Below are positions 26,645 to 36,291 of a stretch of DNA of 64,000 nucleotides, in pieces. The notes beneath the pieces were generated by a model. It made no database searches. It was not told where the DNA came from and saw only the letters and a program-made list of their open reading frames with translations. Every line of letters starts with the position of its first letter. Position 1 is the stretch's first letter. Source of the stretch: Opitutaceae bacterium (GTDB lineage Bacteria > Verrucomicrobiota > Verrucomicrobiia > Opitutales > Opitutaceae); assembly GCA_028284385.1 (NCBI GenBank), contig JANQRT010000045.1, positions 124,001-188,000 on the forward strand. Direction: 5' to 3'. The position numbers were made by a program, and so were the translations under genes.

Positions 26645-26660
26645 TTGTTATTCGTAACAA
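26645..26660. promoter_or_regulatory. LacI-family operator, proximal to start codon
   Basis: TTGTTATTCGTAACAA, arms TTGTTA/TAACAA, shares the core GTTATTC(A/G)TAAC with the distal site. It ends 6 bp before the ATG of the LacI-family gene, so binding would block transcription or translation of that gene directly. Negative autoregulation is the simple reading. Confidence 0.7.
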
Positions 26661-26666
26661 AGTAAT

Positions 26667-27752
26667 ATGACGACCACCCTTTCTCGAACAAGCATGCAGG
26701 ACATCGCCGAAAAGGCGGGCGTATCGGTAATGACAGTAAGTCGGGTTTTACGAAACCATCCCGGCCACAAGGAAGAGACGCGTAAAAAGGTATTGTCGGT
26801 TTCGAAAGAGCTAGGCTACTCGAAACATCCACTGGTTTCGGCTTTGATGACGGAGTTGAGAAACCGAAGGTCGTCGATATTCGCAGCCGTCATCGCCTAC
26901 ATACATTGCCACCCTGCCCATCGCAAGCCGCAGTCAAGCTGGGTGGCGATCATGAACAGCATAAGAAAGCAAGCCGCTCAACAAGGTTACGAGCTAGAGG
27001 AATTTTCATTATTCGAACCGGGGATGACGCCAAAACGCCTCGTGGACATCCTCAAAGCTCGGGGCATTCGCGGCTGCATACTCGAACCTTTTATCGTAAT
27101 CGGTACGGAACTTACTATGGACCTAAGCCATTTCGCTTCGGTCGCAATTGGCCATTCATTGTCCAGGCCTAACCTGCACCGAGTTGAAAAAGACGAATAC
27201 GTGAGTACTTTGAACGTTATCTCAAAGCTGCAAGGCCTAGGCTACAAGCGAATCGGCTTGGCTCTCCACTCCATCAACGAATCGAATCACCAATTCAAGC
27301 GAGGGGCGGCTCTAGCTACCGCTCAGAATATCATTTCTCCGGAAAATCGAATTCCGCCACTGCTCTTCTATAAACTGAAAAGCCTACGCAAAGAATTGAA
27401 GCCATGGCTAGAGGAACACAATCCAGATGTTGTGATTGCCCATAGTATTCAAGTATTGGAGGCGATGCAAAGCTACGGCTATCGTATTCCGGATGATATC
27501 GGTTACGCCCAACTTGATCTGCTTCCCGGAGAATCCGGGATCGCGGGGATCGACCCGAACTGGGAACAGCTAGGCGAAATCGCGGCCAATCAAGTCATAG
27601 ATCAGATGAATCGCAACGAATTCGGCATCCCGGAAAATCCAATTGAAAGCATGATCAACGGAAAGTGGATCGAGGGCGACACCATCCGAAAGCAAGAGCC
27701 GTCACCAGAGCGATACGCGAGTAGCCGTGACCAATTAGTGGCTACTCCTTAA
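26667..27752 (+). CDS. LacI-family transcriptional regulator
   Basis: 361 residues. The N-terminal helix-turn-helix reads MQDIAEKAGVSVMTVSRVLRNHPGHKEETRKKVLSVSKELGY, including the Leu-containing hinge start. The rest is a periplasmic-binding-protein fold with SRPNLHRVEKDEY, LGYKRIGLAL, PDVVIAHSIQVLEAMQSYGYRIPDDIGYAQLDL and a C-terminal IAANQVIDQM. The ligand is unknown; the neighbouring sulfatases and GH2 enzyme suggest a sugar. Two starts are possible, ATG 26667 and ATG 26694 (MQDIAEKAG), neither with a clear ribosome binding site. The two palindromes upstream share a core and are probably its own operators. Confidence 0.93.
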   Translation: MTTTLSRTSMQDIAEKAGVSVMTVSRVLRNHPGHKEETRKKVLSVSKELGYSKHPLVSALMTELRNRRSSIFAAVIAYIHCHPAHRKPQSSWVAIMNSIRKQAAQQGYELEEFSLFEPGMTPKRLVDILKARGIRGCILEPFIVIGTELTMDLSHFASVAIGHSLSRPNLHRVEKDEYVSTLNVISKLQGLGYKRIGLALHSINESNHQFKRGAALATAQNIISPENRIPPLLFYKLKSLRKELKPWLEEHNPDVVIAHSIQVLEAMQSYGYRIPDDIGYAQLDLLPGESGIAGIDPNWEQLGEIAANQVIDQMNRNEFGIPENPIESMINGKWIEGDTIRKQEPSPERYASSRDQLVATP

Positions 27753-27796
27753 GTCTGAGGAGCCTCTAGCATCGAGCGGGTAGACAGTTTCAATTC

Positions 27797-29170
27797 TCAC
27801 TTAGGCCGATTCTTCGCCAGACGCTCGGGAGCCCGCACTTCAGTCTCCTGGCCAAGGTCTCCTTGGTCCTTCATCCAGGCGAAGAGCTTGGCGTTAAGAT
27901 GCGTCTTAACCAGGGAGAATTCGGGCTCGTGGGCCAGATTATTCAGGCAATCGGGATCCGTAGTGATGTCGTAAAGCTCTTCGCGAGGACGGAACTTGTG
28001 CAACCTCGTCTTGTAGGCAGCGTCCGCGTTGCCCGCCAAAGCAGCGGCTTCCCATTCCTTGAACCAGTCACCACGATCCAAAGCGCAACGAAACTGGACC
28101 TCAGGAGTCAGGTTATAGATGTATCGGTATTGCTGAGACCGAACAGCGCGAATACCATAAGGATTGAGCATATTGATAATACCCACCGTAGTGTGGATAC
28201 TGTAGGTGTAGTCCTTATGATGATCAGTCTCTCCTTTGAGAACGGAAAGAAAAGATCGCCCGTCAACCACTTCCGGCGTTTCCAGGCCAGCAACTTCTAG
28301 AATCGTTGGCACAAAGTCGACGTATTCGATAAGCGCTTCGCTCTCGACTCCTTCGGCAACGACGCCAGGCCAGCGAATGATGCAACCGCTCTGCACCCCG
28401 TCCTCGTAGCAAGACCATTTGCCTCGCGTGAAATCCGATCCCTGCTCGCTCAGAGCCACGACCATCGTGTCCTCTGAAAGCCCATGCTTTTCTAGCAATT
28501 TCAAGCATTGCCCTACTTGCTGATCAAACACGGTAATTTCCGCCAAAACCTTGGAATAGCGCTCCCGCGTCGCCGGCGTATCATGCCAATAATTACGAAG
28601 CTGTAAGCTTTCCGGTGGATAGTCTTCCGGATTGCCGCGATTGTGCGGAGCATGCGGCTCCTTGGAAGCGACTACTAGACAAAAGGGATTTCCATCTCGC
28701 TTCGATTCCTCGAAAAGACGATCAATGGCGGCGAAATCGATATCGCCTTTCTTGTTCCCCCCGTCAGGTGATGGAGCCGATGAGTATTCGAAAGTGAAGG
28801 TCTCCTTGGGGTTTATATGCGTCTTTCCGGAAAGGGCAACGCGATAGCCAAGCGGCTTCAAGTATTGGGGAAGCGTTGTTACGTCGTCATTCGTGTAGGT
28901 GTGATTTGGGTACGCTCCTGATTTCACCGGATAGTAGCCGGTGTAAAGACTGTGCCGCGTAGGTGAACACATGGGGGCGGCCTGAAAGCATTGATTGAAC
29001 TTCATCCCCTGCTTCGCCAAGGCATTCATATTGGGAGTCTTGGCCTGACCTCCATAAACCTCGAGGTCGCGATAGGTGGCATCGTCCGCTAGAATGATAA
29101 CGATATTGGGTTGAGCAAAGCCGAGGGTCAACGGGACGAAGGCCGAAAGAATAACGAGTATGGGCTTCAT
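27797..29170 (-). CDS. Secreted sulfatase (S1 family), LSEQG type
   Basis: 457 residues from ATG 29170; a TTG nine bases upstream is less likely. The signal peptide is MKPILVILSAFVPLTLGFA. Metal-binding IILADDATYRD is followed by the formylglycine site CSPTR at Cys68, then GKTHINPK with Lys/His and ASKEPHAPH. It therefore looks capable of formylglycine maturation. At the usual DN/DH metal motif it reads LSEQGSD, Glu-Gln replacing Asp-Asn, as in the paralogue at 39312-40745. The closest general likeness is to N-sulfoglucosamine sulfohydrolase-like enzymes. It probably removes sulfate esters or N-sulfate from glycans outside the cytoplasm. It is convergent with the LacI gene. Confidence 0.92.
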   Translation of the reverse strand: MKPILVILSAFVPLTLGFAQPNIVIILADDATYRDLEVYGGQAKTPNMNALAKQGMKFNQCFQAAPMCSPTRHSLYTGYYPVKSGAYPNHTYTNDDVTTLPQYLKPLGYRVALSGKTHINPKETFTFEYSSAPSPDGGNKKGDIDFAAIDRLFEESKRDGNPFCLVVASKEPHAPHNRGNPEDYPPESLQLRNYWHDTPATRERYSKVLAEITVFDQQVGQCLKLLEKHGLSEDTMVVALSEQGSDFTRGKWSCYEDGVQSGCIIRWPGVVAEGVESEALIEYVDFVPTILEVAGLETPEVVDGRSFLSVLKGETDHHKDYTYSIHTTVGIINMLNPYGIRAVRSQQYRYIYNLTPEVQFRCALDRGDWFKEWEAAALAGNADAAYKTRLHKFRPREELYDITTDPDCLNNLAHEPEFSLVKTHLNAKLFAWMKDQGDLGQETEVRAPERLAKNRPK

Positions 29171-29397
29171 ATGACACAATTATGGAGCTCTGCTTTTTTA
29201 GGTAGCAAGCCTTCTCAGCCCATTCGCCTAGCAAAGACCCACTTCTTTTTGACCAAAAGACACTTTTTCAGCCTTTAAATCATTATATTAAACTTTCAGT
29301 CCAGGTCAGACAGAATAAAGAAGTCCTAGGTAAATCGACTCCTACTGTTTTGCGGATGTTCGCGGAAATCTTCAGAAGAAGATTTGCGGCATCCCAT

Positions 29398-31185
29398 TCA
29401 AGAAGCCTGGATAAAACGCGCTTCCTTCTCGCTTTGCTGAACGACCAGCCGGTAGTTGCTCGGCGTATACTTGAACCGCTCTTTGAAGCGAGCTGTGAAA
29501 TGGCTATGATCAGCGAATCCCACTTGAAAACCGACTTCGGCTACCGAAAGAGAACTGTCGCGAAGCAAAACGGTCGCCCTCATGAGTCGAGCTTCCCGTA
29601 TAAAGGCCGCGGGGGAATGGCCTGTCAGAGCCTTGAGTTTTCTATTGAGCGTACTGCGACTTAAATGAACCGCTTTGGCAAAAGCCTCCACTTCGAAATC
29701 GGGATATGAGAGATTCGAGTTCACGATTTCCGAAGCCTTTTCTATAAACGTTTTCTCTTCAGCATCGTTGAATTTCAAGGGCGGCGTAGCAGTAGCGAAA
29801 CACTGACGCAGGCGCTTTCTATTGAGTATCAGATTTTGAATACACGATTTCAGAAAAGCGAAATTAATGGGCTTGGCCATGAATATATCCGTACCGCTTC
29901 TCATGCCTTTCACCTTGTCTTCGAAGCAACGTCTTGGGGCGAGCATGATAATCGGTAAATGACTGGTTCGAATATCCTCTCGAATGCGGCGACAAAGCTC
30001 GAATCCGCAACGTCGTTGCATCTTGGCTTCCAGAATTACCAGATCCGGCGATCTCCGCAGTATCAAGCTCAGTCCATCTTCATTGGAATCCACTCCAAAT
30101 ATACTGTATTCATTTTCAAGTGACTCTCGAATGCAGCTCAGCAGGTCCTCAGAGTCCTCAATGACGGCGATGACGGGCTTGCCTTGAGCGGATTGAATCT
30201 CGCGAGCGGACGGCTTGCCGCTAGCATTGCTGGAACCAGCGGCTGAAACCACTTCTTCAACCGGTAAATAGGCATCGATTTCGAGCTTTGATTGATGGCC
30301 TCGTTTCCATTTACTGGATACCTTGATTTTCAATCCTCCTCCGCATAACTCGAGCAGGGATTTCGCTAAGGCTAAATCGACGCTAGCCTCCCATTTGCTG
30401 GCAGCTACTCGATTAGCGGCGGCATCATTACGCGCGCAGATCAACTCCATCCTCAATAATCGCTTCCTGGAATTCGCCCGTTTGGACTTGAAACTCCCAT
30501 CCAATCGCGTCCTGAAGGAAACCTCTCCCTCATACCCCGCAAAAGCGGCGGCTCTGGCGAAAAGACTGTCGAGGATTTTCCCCAAGTTTCCTTCATCGAA
30601 AAGAAAATGGCGGTCTGGCAGATCGCACTCTTGATTAAACACGATATCGCTATTTTCAGCCATAACGTGAAAGGTATCGAAAGAATTTAACAGAAGGCTC
30701 TTAAGCTCTCCTACACAGGTCGCAGGACTCAACAGACCGGAACGAGCGAGCTCTAAATCTCGCATGCGCTCAACTACGTCATTTAATTCAACCGCGTTGC
30801 GCCGAGCCAGATTGAGCAGTCGCCTGCCCGTCTTTCCGCTGTTTCCCGTCTGGCCAAGCCAATCGAGAGCGCCCAGAAGAGCAGTTAGAGGCCCCTCTAA
30901 ATCGCCAATGGCGTTTGAAATAATCTCGCTCGAACACGCTTGGTTTTCAATTCGCCGGTATTGCCATCTTCGATACGCCAGACAACCCAAAATGCAACCG
31001 GCAATCAAGCCGAGTATGACGTAAATAGACGAGCTGGGAACGACAGCAACAATACCTGCTCCGATCGAAGGAGACGGAGATCCATACCCATTAGACAATG
31101 CAGGGCCAGGAATGGCAAATGAGGCGGAAAAGAGGGCAACAGCTAATGAGTATCTACTAGTTCGAGTGGGACATTTTGGGAACAT
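29398..31185 (-). CDS. Degenerate hybrid phospho-relay regulator with AraC output
   Basis: 595 residues from ATG 31185, chosen because it gives a signal-like N-terminus (MFPKCPTRTSRYSLAVALFSASFA); a TTG at 31263 is unlikely. A membrane helix near 50-70 is followed by a HisKA-like helix pair with IGDLEGPLTALLGALDWL, which lacks the phospho-accepting His. The ATPase-like region has a broken N-box (LGKILDSLFARAAAFAG). The receiver at 338-455 keeps the acidic pocket EDSED and the Lys in MAKPI, but the acceptor Asp is Glu386 (DLVILEAKM) and the conserved Thr is Ala. The C-terminal AraC domain has two helix-turn-helices (FAKAVHLSRSTLNRKLKALTGHSPAAFI, VAEVGFQVGFADHSHFTARFKERFKYTPSNYR). It is divergent from a TonB receptor gene that it may control. 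Confidence 0.85.
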   Translation of the reverse strand: MFPKCPTRTSRYSLAVALFSASFAIPGPALSNGYGSPSPSIGAGIVAVVPSSSIYVILGLIAGCILGCLAYRRWQYRRIENQACSSEIISNAIGDLEGPLTALLGALDWLGQTGNSGKTGRRLLNLARRNAVELNDVVERMRDLELARSGLLSPATCVGELKSLLLNSFDTFHVMAENSDIVFNQECDLPDRHFLFDEGNLGKILDSLFARAAAFAGYEGEVSFRTRLDGSFKSKRANSRKRLLRMELICARNDAAANRVAASKWEASVDLALAKSLLELCGGGLKIKVSSKWKRGHQSKLEIDAYLPVEEVVSAAGSSNASGKPSAREIQSAQGKPVIAVIEDSEDLLSCIRESLENEYSIFGVDSNEDGLSLILRRSPDLVILEAKMQRRCGFELCRRIREDIRTSHLPIIMLAPRRCFEDKVKGMRSGTDIFMAKPINFAFLKSCIQNLILNRKRLRQCFATATPPLKFNDAEEKTFIEKASEIVNSNLSYPDFEVEAFAKAVHLSRSTLNRKLKALTGHSPAAFIREARLMRATVLLRDSSLSVAEVGFQVGFADHSHFTARFKERFKYTPSNYRLVVQQSEKEARFIQAS

Positions 31186-31436
31186 CAAGATGGGACTCTC
31201 CGTTCTCTTTGGGGTTTTTGAGCAGTTCGATTGGAAGACAAGCGAATGAATCGCCTGACTCAATCAGAACATTCAGCCTCAAATATCCCAAATTGCAAGA
31301 CTTTGACCCATACTCCCCAGTCTTTGGGCCACATTCAATAACGTGGTCGCCAATCGAGGAGTTAAAATCGATTCGTTACCATCGAGAAGAGTGCTGATTG
31401 CCTTCTCGCAACACCACAAACGCTGAAATTAAGACT

Positions 31437-33797
31437 ATGCAAAGACTTAATAATTCGACTACAAACTCTCGCATATCTTGTTGGCTGACTGCTGCCGCAT
31501 TGTTGCTTCTGCCTCAAACGATATTTGCTCAAGAAGATGACGAAGGCATCTTCACTCTATCGGCCTTCACCGTCTCGGCGGAGGATTCCGCTGGCTATGT
31601 GTCAGACAAGTCCGTGGGGGCCTCTCTTCTAGTAAGCCCCCTGGATGAACTTCCCGTTTCGGTAAACGTCCTTACCCAGGAACTACTGGAAGACATCGAT
31701 GTGCAATACCTCGAAGACGCCGTTCAGTACGTGAGCGGAACTTCAAACGAGGGGCGCAATTTCACCGGCGAAAGCACCTTCTCGATCCGCGGACTTCCCA
31801 CGAACCTGGTTCTTCGCAATGGCATGTACTACAACGGCAAGGTAGATCTGGCTAGCATCGAGCGCGTCGAAGTGGTCAAAGGGCCCCAGTCCATCGTCTT
31901 CGGCCAAGCCGATCCTGGCGGATTCATTCACTATACTTCCAAGCAACCGATTGCCGGAAACGAGTTCGGCCAAGTCAAGGCTACGCTCGGAGACTATAGC
32001 ATGAAGCACCTTGCCTTCGACTACAATAAGCCGATCGACGAGGAAGGCCAGTTCGTCTTCCGGGTGTCAGGCGGCTGGCTGGATACGGAAACCGAAATCC
32101 CTTTCGAGGAACGTAATGAATTTTCCATTACGCCTACCATGGCATGGAATCCAACCGAAAACACACGCATCGTGGCTGAATACAATCTGACCCAGAAAGA
32201 CGGAAACTACAATTTCGTGGTCGTCCCCCTATTTCGAAGCAGAGGAGGCGGCAACAATCCTCCTTCAGTGGAATTAGTCCCTGTAGATCGCAAGTTCTCC
32301 AATCTCTTTCCAGAGAACGAACTCGATCAGGAAAATCATTTCTGGAACCTCCGCGTCGAACACAAGTTCAACGACAATCTAGTGGGTCAATTCTCCTACG
32401 GATACGCTGATCAGACCTATTTGCATTACTTTGTTCAGGGTGGCCAAATCAATCAGTTCAGGGAAGATTCCCCGCCCTATACTTGGAATGGAGGGCTAGG
32501 GGCCTACCAGGATATGAAAACTCAGGAAATCTTTCAGGCCAACCTCGCCTACCAGTTCGACATCGGCGAGACCAACCACCGCCTAATGCTCAATCTGCGT
32601 CGCTTCGAAGCGGCAAATTCTGGTGATCTCAAGTGGCTGGATCTCGATGGCGATGGCAATCGAGATAGGCTCAGCGGCTTGGTAGGAGGATCTGGCTTCC
32701 AGGTTCTGCCTTGGGAGCCCAGCGACAACGAAAGTGTCGTCACGCCGCTGCCTTCAGATTTCTGGGCGAATCCCGACCAGTATGTGTGGGAGGGAAACCA
32801 CGCTCGCGGTTGGGGCTCCTACGATCCGCTCATTACGGATCCGTTCATTCCTTCGATCTCGCTCGTAGATCAGATCAAGGCCATGAACGGCGATCTAATT
32901 CTTCTTCTTGGCGTGCGAAAGACCTGGGACCGTCAGATGGATGTCACAAACGCTATCGTAAGAGCCCAAGATCCCAACGCTGCTCTGAACGATACCTCCG
33001 GAACGACGCCGACCGTTGGCGTGACCTACAAGGCCAATGACAACATCAACCTGTACGCCATGTATTCGGAATCCTATACGCCAAACGGCCGAGTAGGAGG
33101 AAACAGCGAGCCATGGTACATCGCTCAAAGAGGCTACTTCCCAACGGAAACGGGCGAAGGGGCCGAGCTGGGCTTCAAGTTCAACTTCCTTGAAAACAAG
33201 CTCAACGGAACGGTTTCCGTTTTCGACATCACCAAGAACAACGTGCAATTCGGGGCTCCCCAGCTCAATCCTGATGCCACAGGAGGAAGCGGCGTTTTTG
33301 GCGAGCAGCAGAGTTCCGGCTGGGAGCTCGACTTCACCTATTCGCCGGAATCGAATTGGGATCTCGTCTTCTCCTACACCAATATGGACGCCCGTACCAC
33401 TCAAGCTAGGATCGGCAACGCTACACCCGATATCGATGGCGATGGCATTTCGGACATGGTCGGCCTGGTCAATGAAGGAGCGGCTAAACACCACATGACA
33501 TTCTTTACCAAAAGAGTGGTCGTCGAGGGCCCACTCAAAGGCTGGGAAGGAAGGTTCGGCTTGAAGTACAAATCGGGCCCCATCCACCAATTCGCCAATT
33601 TCCATAACCAGCTGCTTGTTCAGCCTGACAACGTGGTGGTTATGGATGCGGCAGTCGCCTACAACACCAAGGTAGGTGAAAACGACCTGCAATTCGCATT
33701 GGCCGTCAACAATCTGACCGATGAAGATTGGTATGACCGTCGCGCCAAGTACGCAGGCCCAATCTGGACGAAGTTCACGACGACTTTCAAGTTCTAG
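31437..33797 (+). CDS. TonB-dependent outer-membrane receptor (FhuA/FpvA-like)
   Basis: 786 residues from ATG 31437 (MQRLNNSTTNSRISCWLTAAALLLLPQTIFAQ, signal peptide ending at AQ); the longer frame begins at a TTG without support. FTLSAFTVSAEDSAGY is the N-terminal element seen in many verrucomicrobial receptors. The plug reads LDELPVSVNVLTQELLEDI, FSIRGLPTNLVLRNGMYY and SIERVEVVKGPQSIVFGQADPGGFIHYTSKQP. The barrel ends AGPIWTKFTTTFKF with a terminal Phe. FhuA-like receptors usually take ferric siderophores; in this phylum they also sit in glycan regions, so a sugar role is possible. It is divergently transcribed from the degenerate AraC-type regulator and followed by a strong terminator. Confidence 0.92.
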   Translation: MQRLNNSTTNSRISCWLTAAALLLLPQTIFAQEDDEGIFTLSAFTVSAEDSAGYVSDKSVGASLLVSPLDELPVSVNVLTQELLEDIDVQYLEDAVQYVSGTSNEGRNFTGESTFSIRGLPTNLVLRNGMYYNGKVDLASIERVEVVKGPQSIVFGQADPGGFIHYTSKQPIAGNEFGQVKATLGDYSMKHLAFDYNKPIDEEGQFVFRVSGGWLDTETEIPFEERNEFSITPTMAWNPTENTRIVAEYNLTQKDGNYNFVVVPLFRSRGGGNNPPSVELVPVDRKFSNLFPENELDQENHFWNLRVEHKFNDNLVGQFSYGYADQTYLHYFVQGGQINQFREDSPPYTWNGGLGAYQDMKTQEIFQANLAYQFDIGETNHRLMLNLRRFEAANSGDLKWLDLDGDGNRDRLSGLVGGSGFQVLPWEPSDNESVVTPLPSDFWANPDQYVWEGNHARGWGSYDPLITDPFIPSISLVDQIKAMNGDLILLLGVRKTWDRQMDVTNAIVRAQDPNAALNDTSGTTPTVGVTYKANDNINLYAMYSESYTPNGRVGGNSEPWYIAQRGYFPTETGEGAELGFKFNFLENKLNGTVSVFDITKNNVQFGAPQLNPDATGGSGVFGEQQSSGWELDFTYSPESNWDLVFSYTNMDARTTQARIGNATPDIDGDGISDMVGLVNEGAAKHHMTFFTKRVVVEGPLKGWEGRFGLKYKSGPIHQFANFHNQLLVQPDNVVVMDAAVAYNTKVGENDLQFALAVNNLTDEDWYDRRAKYAGPIWTKFTTTFKF

Positions 33798-33820
33798 GAT
33801 TCTAAGTTTGTCTTAACATT

Positions 33821-33862
33821 GGCGAATCTGCTGGATGGATACCTGGCAGATTCGCCTTTTTG
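33821..33862 (+). terminator. Intrinsic terminator after TonB receptor gene
   Basis: Perfect 11-bp arms GGCGAATCTGC and GCAGATTCGCC around a 14-base loop, followed by TTTTTGTTT. It begins 24 bp past the receptor stop codon. Confidence 0.92.
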
Positions 33863-34256
33863 TTTCTAAATCTTCAATTGAAACCAGATTTTCTAAGCAT
33901 CGGTCATGCTTGAGGGAATCGCTTCCCTCGGCGTATTCAAATGCTCCCAGGGAGAAACAGGTTCAGGTCCACCTTCACCTTAGACAGACCCCAAAAAAAG
34001 CCAATCAAGTATATCGATAGTTCGATTGAGAAAGCGTGGGTTTTGATCAAGGACAAACCCATTCATAGGCATTTAGGCGGATTTTAATGTGGGTTTTTGC
34101 AAAGAATTCGTGTTGCTTGGCCATGGAAAGCCATCTTCTTTTTTGCTAGCTTTCTTTCAACCGCAACGAACTCCAAGAACATACAAAACGAAGACCGACA
34201 GATTCTTCTCTTGATTGCCTCGCTATCTCACGATTTGAGAATAGACAGGAGTCATC
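33863..34256. other. Intergenic region upstream of GH2 gene
   Basis: 394 bp without a credible gene. A perfect 7-bp-arm hairpin (GAGGGAA-TCGC-TTCCCTC, 33912-33929) without a T-tract lies here. No CAP-, LacI- or sigma-54-type site was recognised, and no operator matching the core at 26311/26645 was found. Confidence 0.6.
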
Positions 34257-36161
34257 ATGAAAAAAGGGCCATACACGAAATTAGCGAGCACGCTGATATG
34301 TAGTTTTATTATGATTTCAAAATCCAATGCTGAATGGAAACCGGCGGAATCGACCATGATGACGCAGTGGGGCGAAAACGTGACCCCAGAAAATGCATGG
34401 ACGGAGTATCCACGTCCCCAGATGGTCCGCGAGAACTGGACCAATTTCAACGGACTCTGGGACTTCGCGGTAACGCCGCGAGGAGCTGCCAAGCCTAAAA
34501 CCTGGAAGTCCATCCTTGTACCATTCGCCTTAGAAACGCCTCTCTCCGGAATCGGCAGGCGGTTGGGAGAAAAGGAAGTCATTTGGTACCGTCGAAATTT
34601 CGACCTTCCAACCAGAGGGGATGGAAGAACGTTGCTTCACTTCGAAGGCGTCGATTACGCTTGTCGCGTGTGGGTGAACAATGAATACGCGGGATCTCAT
34701 ATGGGAGGCAATCTGCCATTCTCCTTCGATGTGACCTCTCTGTTGAAAGAGAACTCGAACGAGGTCGTTCTCCGGGTGGTGGACGATACGGATTCAAACG
34801 ACCGGTATCAGCTTCGCGGAAAGCAGAGGCGCGACAACAAAGGCATTTGGTACACGCCCTCCTCGGGCATCTGGCAAACCGTCTGGATGGAAGAAGTCCC
34901 CTCCTCCTACCTGGAGCGAATCAAGCTGACGGGAGACATGGATGGCAATCTTTCCATCAAAGGTATTATCGAGGGCGATGCTCTTAAAAACGGCAAGCTT
35001 AGAGTCTCCGTAATGGAGGGCGAAAAATCGGTATCCAAAAAATCGGGACCAGTGGATGGCTTTTCCGTTAAAATAAAGAATCCTCGGCTATGGTCTCCTG
35101 AGGATCCGTATCTTTACAACCTGAGCGTGGAATTAATCCACAGCTCCGGGAAAGTGATAGATCAAGTGGATTCCTATGTCGGATTTAGGACAATAGGCAA
35201 AGAAAAGGATGCCGCCGGTCATTGGCGATTCACGCTAAACGGCTCAGAGATCTTTCATCTGGGTCCGCTAGATCAAGGCTGGTGGCCAGATGGTTTCCTC
35301 AATCCTCCTGCGGACGAAGCCATCGTATTCGAAATGGAATTTCTTAAAAAGGCCGGCTTCAACATGATCCGCAAACACAAGAAAGTGGAGCCGAGACGCT
35401 ACTATTACCACGCGGATCGCATGGGATTTCTCGTCTGGCAAGACCATGTATCCGGAGGAGCAGGACCCAATGAGTGGCCAAAATGGAAACGACTCTGGAT
35501 GCATGGCAAAGAGGATGCTGACTGGGCGAAGGGAAATAATAATCGCTGGAAGCCCGGAGACAAAGTGGACGCGGACTGGCCTGCATGGGCCCACCAGCAG
35601 TCGATGGCCGAACTTAAGACCATGATCGATACTCTTTACAACAACCCAAGCGTTGTTGTCTGGACGGCTTTCAACGAACGTTGGGGGCAGCATTTATCAA
35701 TGGACATTGGAAAATGGATTCAGTCGTACGACTCGACTCGATATCTCAATATAGCCAGCGGCGGGAATTTTTTCGAGATTGGCGACATTGCGGACGAGCA
35801 CAGTTATCCTGATCCGGAATTTCCTTTGGATATTTCGCTTTACGACGACTACGTTAAGGTAGTTGGGGAATTTGGCGGCCACGGTTGGCTAGTCGAAGGC
35901 CATCAATGGGATACAAGCATGAGAAACTGGGGTTACGGCGGTTTGCCGTCATCGATCGATGAATACAAGGATCGCTATCGGAAGTCCGCTGGCATCCTAG
36001 GAGAACTGAAAAGCAAGGGCATTGCAGCAGGCGTCTACACGCAAACGACCGACGTCGAAGGCGAGATAAACGGCCTCATGACCTACGACCGGAAAGTCTT
36101 TAAGATGGAGCCAGAGGAACTGTCCCGCATTCATACGGAACACGGAATCGACGGAAAGTAA
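34257..36161 (+). CDS. GH2-family glycoside hydrolase (beta-galactosidase/glucuronidase-like), secreted
   Basis: 634 residues with a signal peptide (MKKGPYTKLASTLICSFIMISKSNA). The N-terminal sugar-binding domain has NFNGLWDFAVTP and LLHFEGVDYACRVWVNNEYAGSHMGGNLPFSFDVT. An immunoglobulin-like middle domain has PRLWSPEDPYLYNLSVELI, and a TIM barrel follows. The acid/base is the Glu of WTAFNERWGQ and the nucleophile the Glu of VVGEFGGHG. The family hydrolyses terminal beta-linked galactose, glucuronic acid, mannose and related residues. It is shorter than LacZ because it lacks the C-terminal domains. The secreted location and nearby sulfatases suggest action on a sulfated glycan after desulfation (inference). 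It starts 3' of a 394-bp non-coding region. Confidence 0.92.
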   Translation: MKKGPYTKLASTLICSFIMISKSNAEWKPAESTMMTQWGENVTPENAWTEYPRPQMVRENWTNFNGLWDFAVTPRGAAKPKTWKSILVPFALETPLSGIGRRLGEKEVIWYRRNFDLPTRGDGRTLLHFEGVDYACRVWVNNEYAGSHMGGNLPFSFDVTSLLKENSNEVVLRVVDDTDSNDRYQLRGKQRRDNKGIWYTPSSGIWQTVWMEEVPSSYLERIKLTGDMDGNLSIKGIIEGDALKNGKLRVSVMEGEKSVSKKSGPVDGFSVKIKNPRLWSPEDPYLYNLSVELIHSSGKVIDQVDSYVGFRTIGKEKDAAGHWRFTLNGSEIFHLGPLDQGWWPDGFLNPPADEAIVFEMEFLKKAGFNMIRKHKKVEPRRYYYHADRMGFLVWQDHVSGGAGPNEWPKWKRLWMHGKEDADWAKGNNNRWKPGDKVDADWPAWAHQQSMAELKTMIDTLYNNPSVVVWTAFNERWGQHLSMDIGKWIQSYDSTRYLNIASGGNFFEIGDIADEHSYPDPEFPLDISLYDDYVKVVGEFGGHGWLVEGHQWDTSMRNWGYGGLPSSIDEYKDRYRKSAGILGELKSKGIAAGVYTQTTDVEGEINGLMTYDRKVFKMEPEELSRIHTEHGIDGK

Positions 36162-36291
36162 GATGGAGCGCGACTGAGTTTTGTACCTGGCTTAGGAAAA
36201 ACACTACAGAGCAGCTATTGTTCACCTAAACTGATCCACTCGAACGCATAACGATCACCTGATCTAAAGGGTCGTCCATTAGATGCAAAGC

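Larger units (their letters stand above)
25738..26666. other. Long intergenic region between the ABC/OPT operon and lacI-type gene
   Basis: This 929-bp AT-rich stretch separates divergent genes. It contains one GTATCCAA word at 25769 and two LacI-type palindromes near the right end, listed separately. The short open frames in it have no recognisable motifs or coding look. Promoters for both flanking transcription units must lie here, but no convincing -35/-10 pair was identified. Confidence 0.6.

Noticed and set aside
33912..33929. Hairpin GAGGGAA-TCGC-TTCCCTC as a fourth copy of the 48-bp repeat
   Set aside because: It lacks the GCTACGTAG linker and the GGAATG/CRTTCC stem, so it is a separate hairpin.
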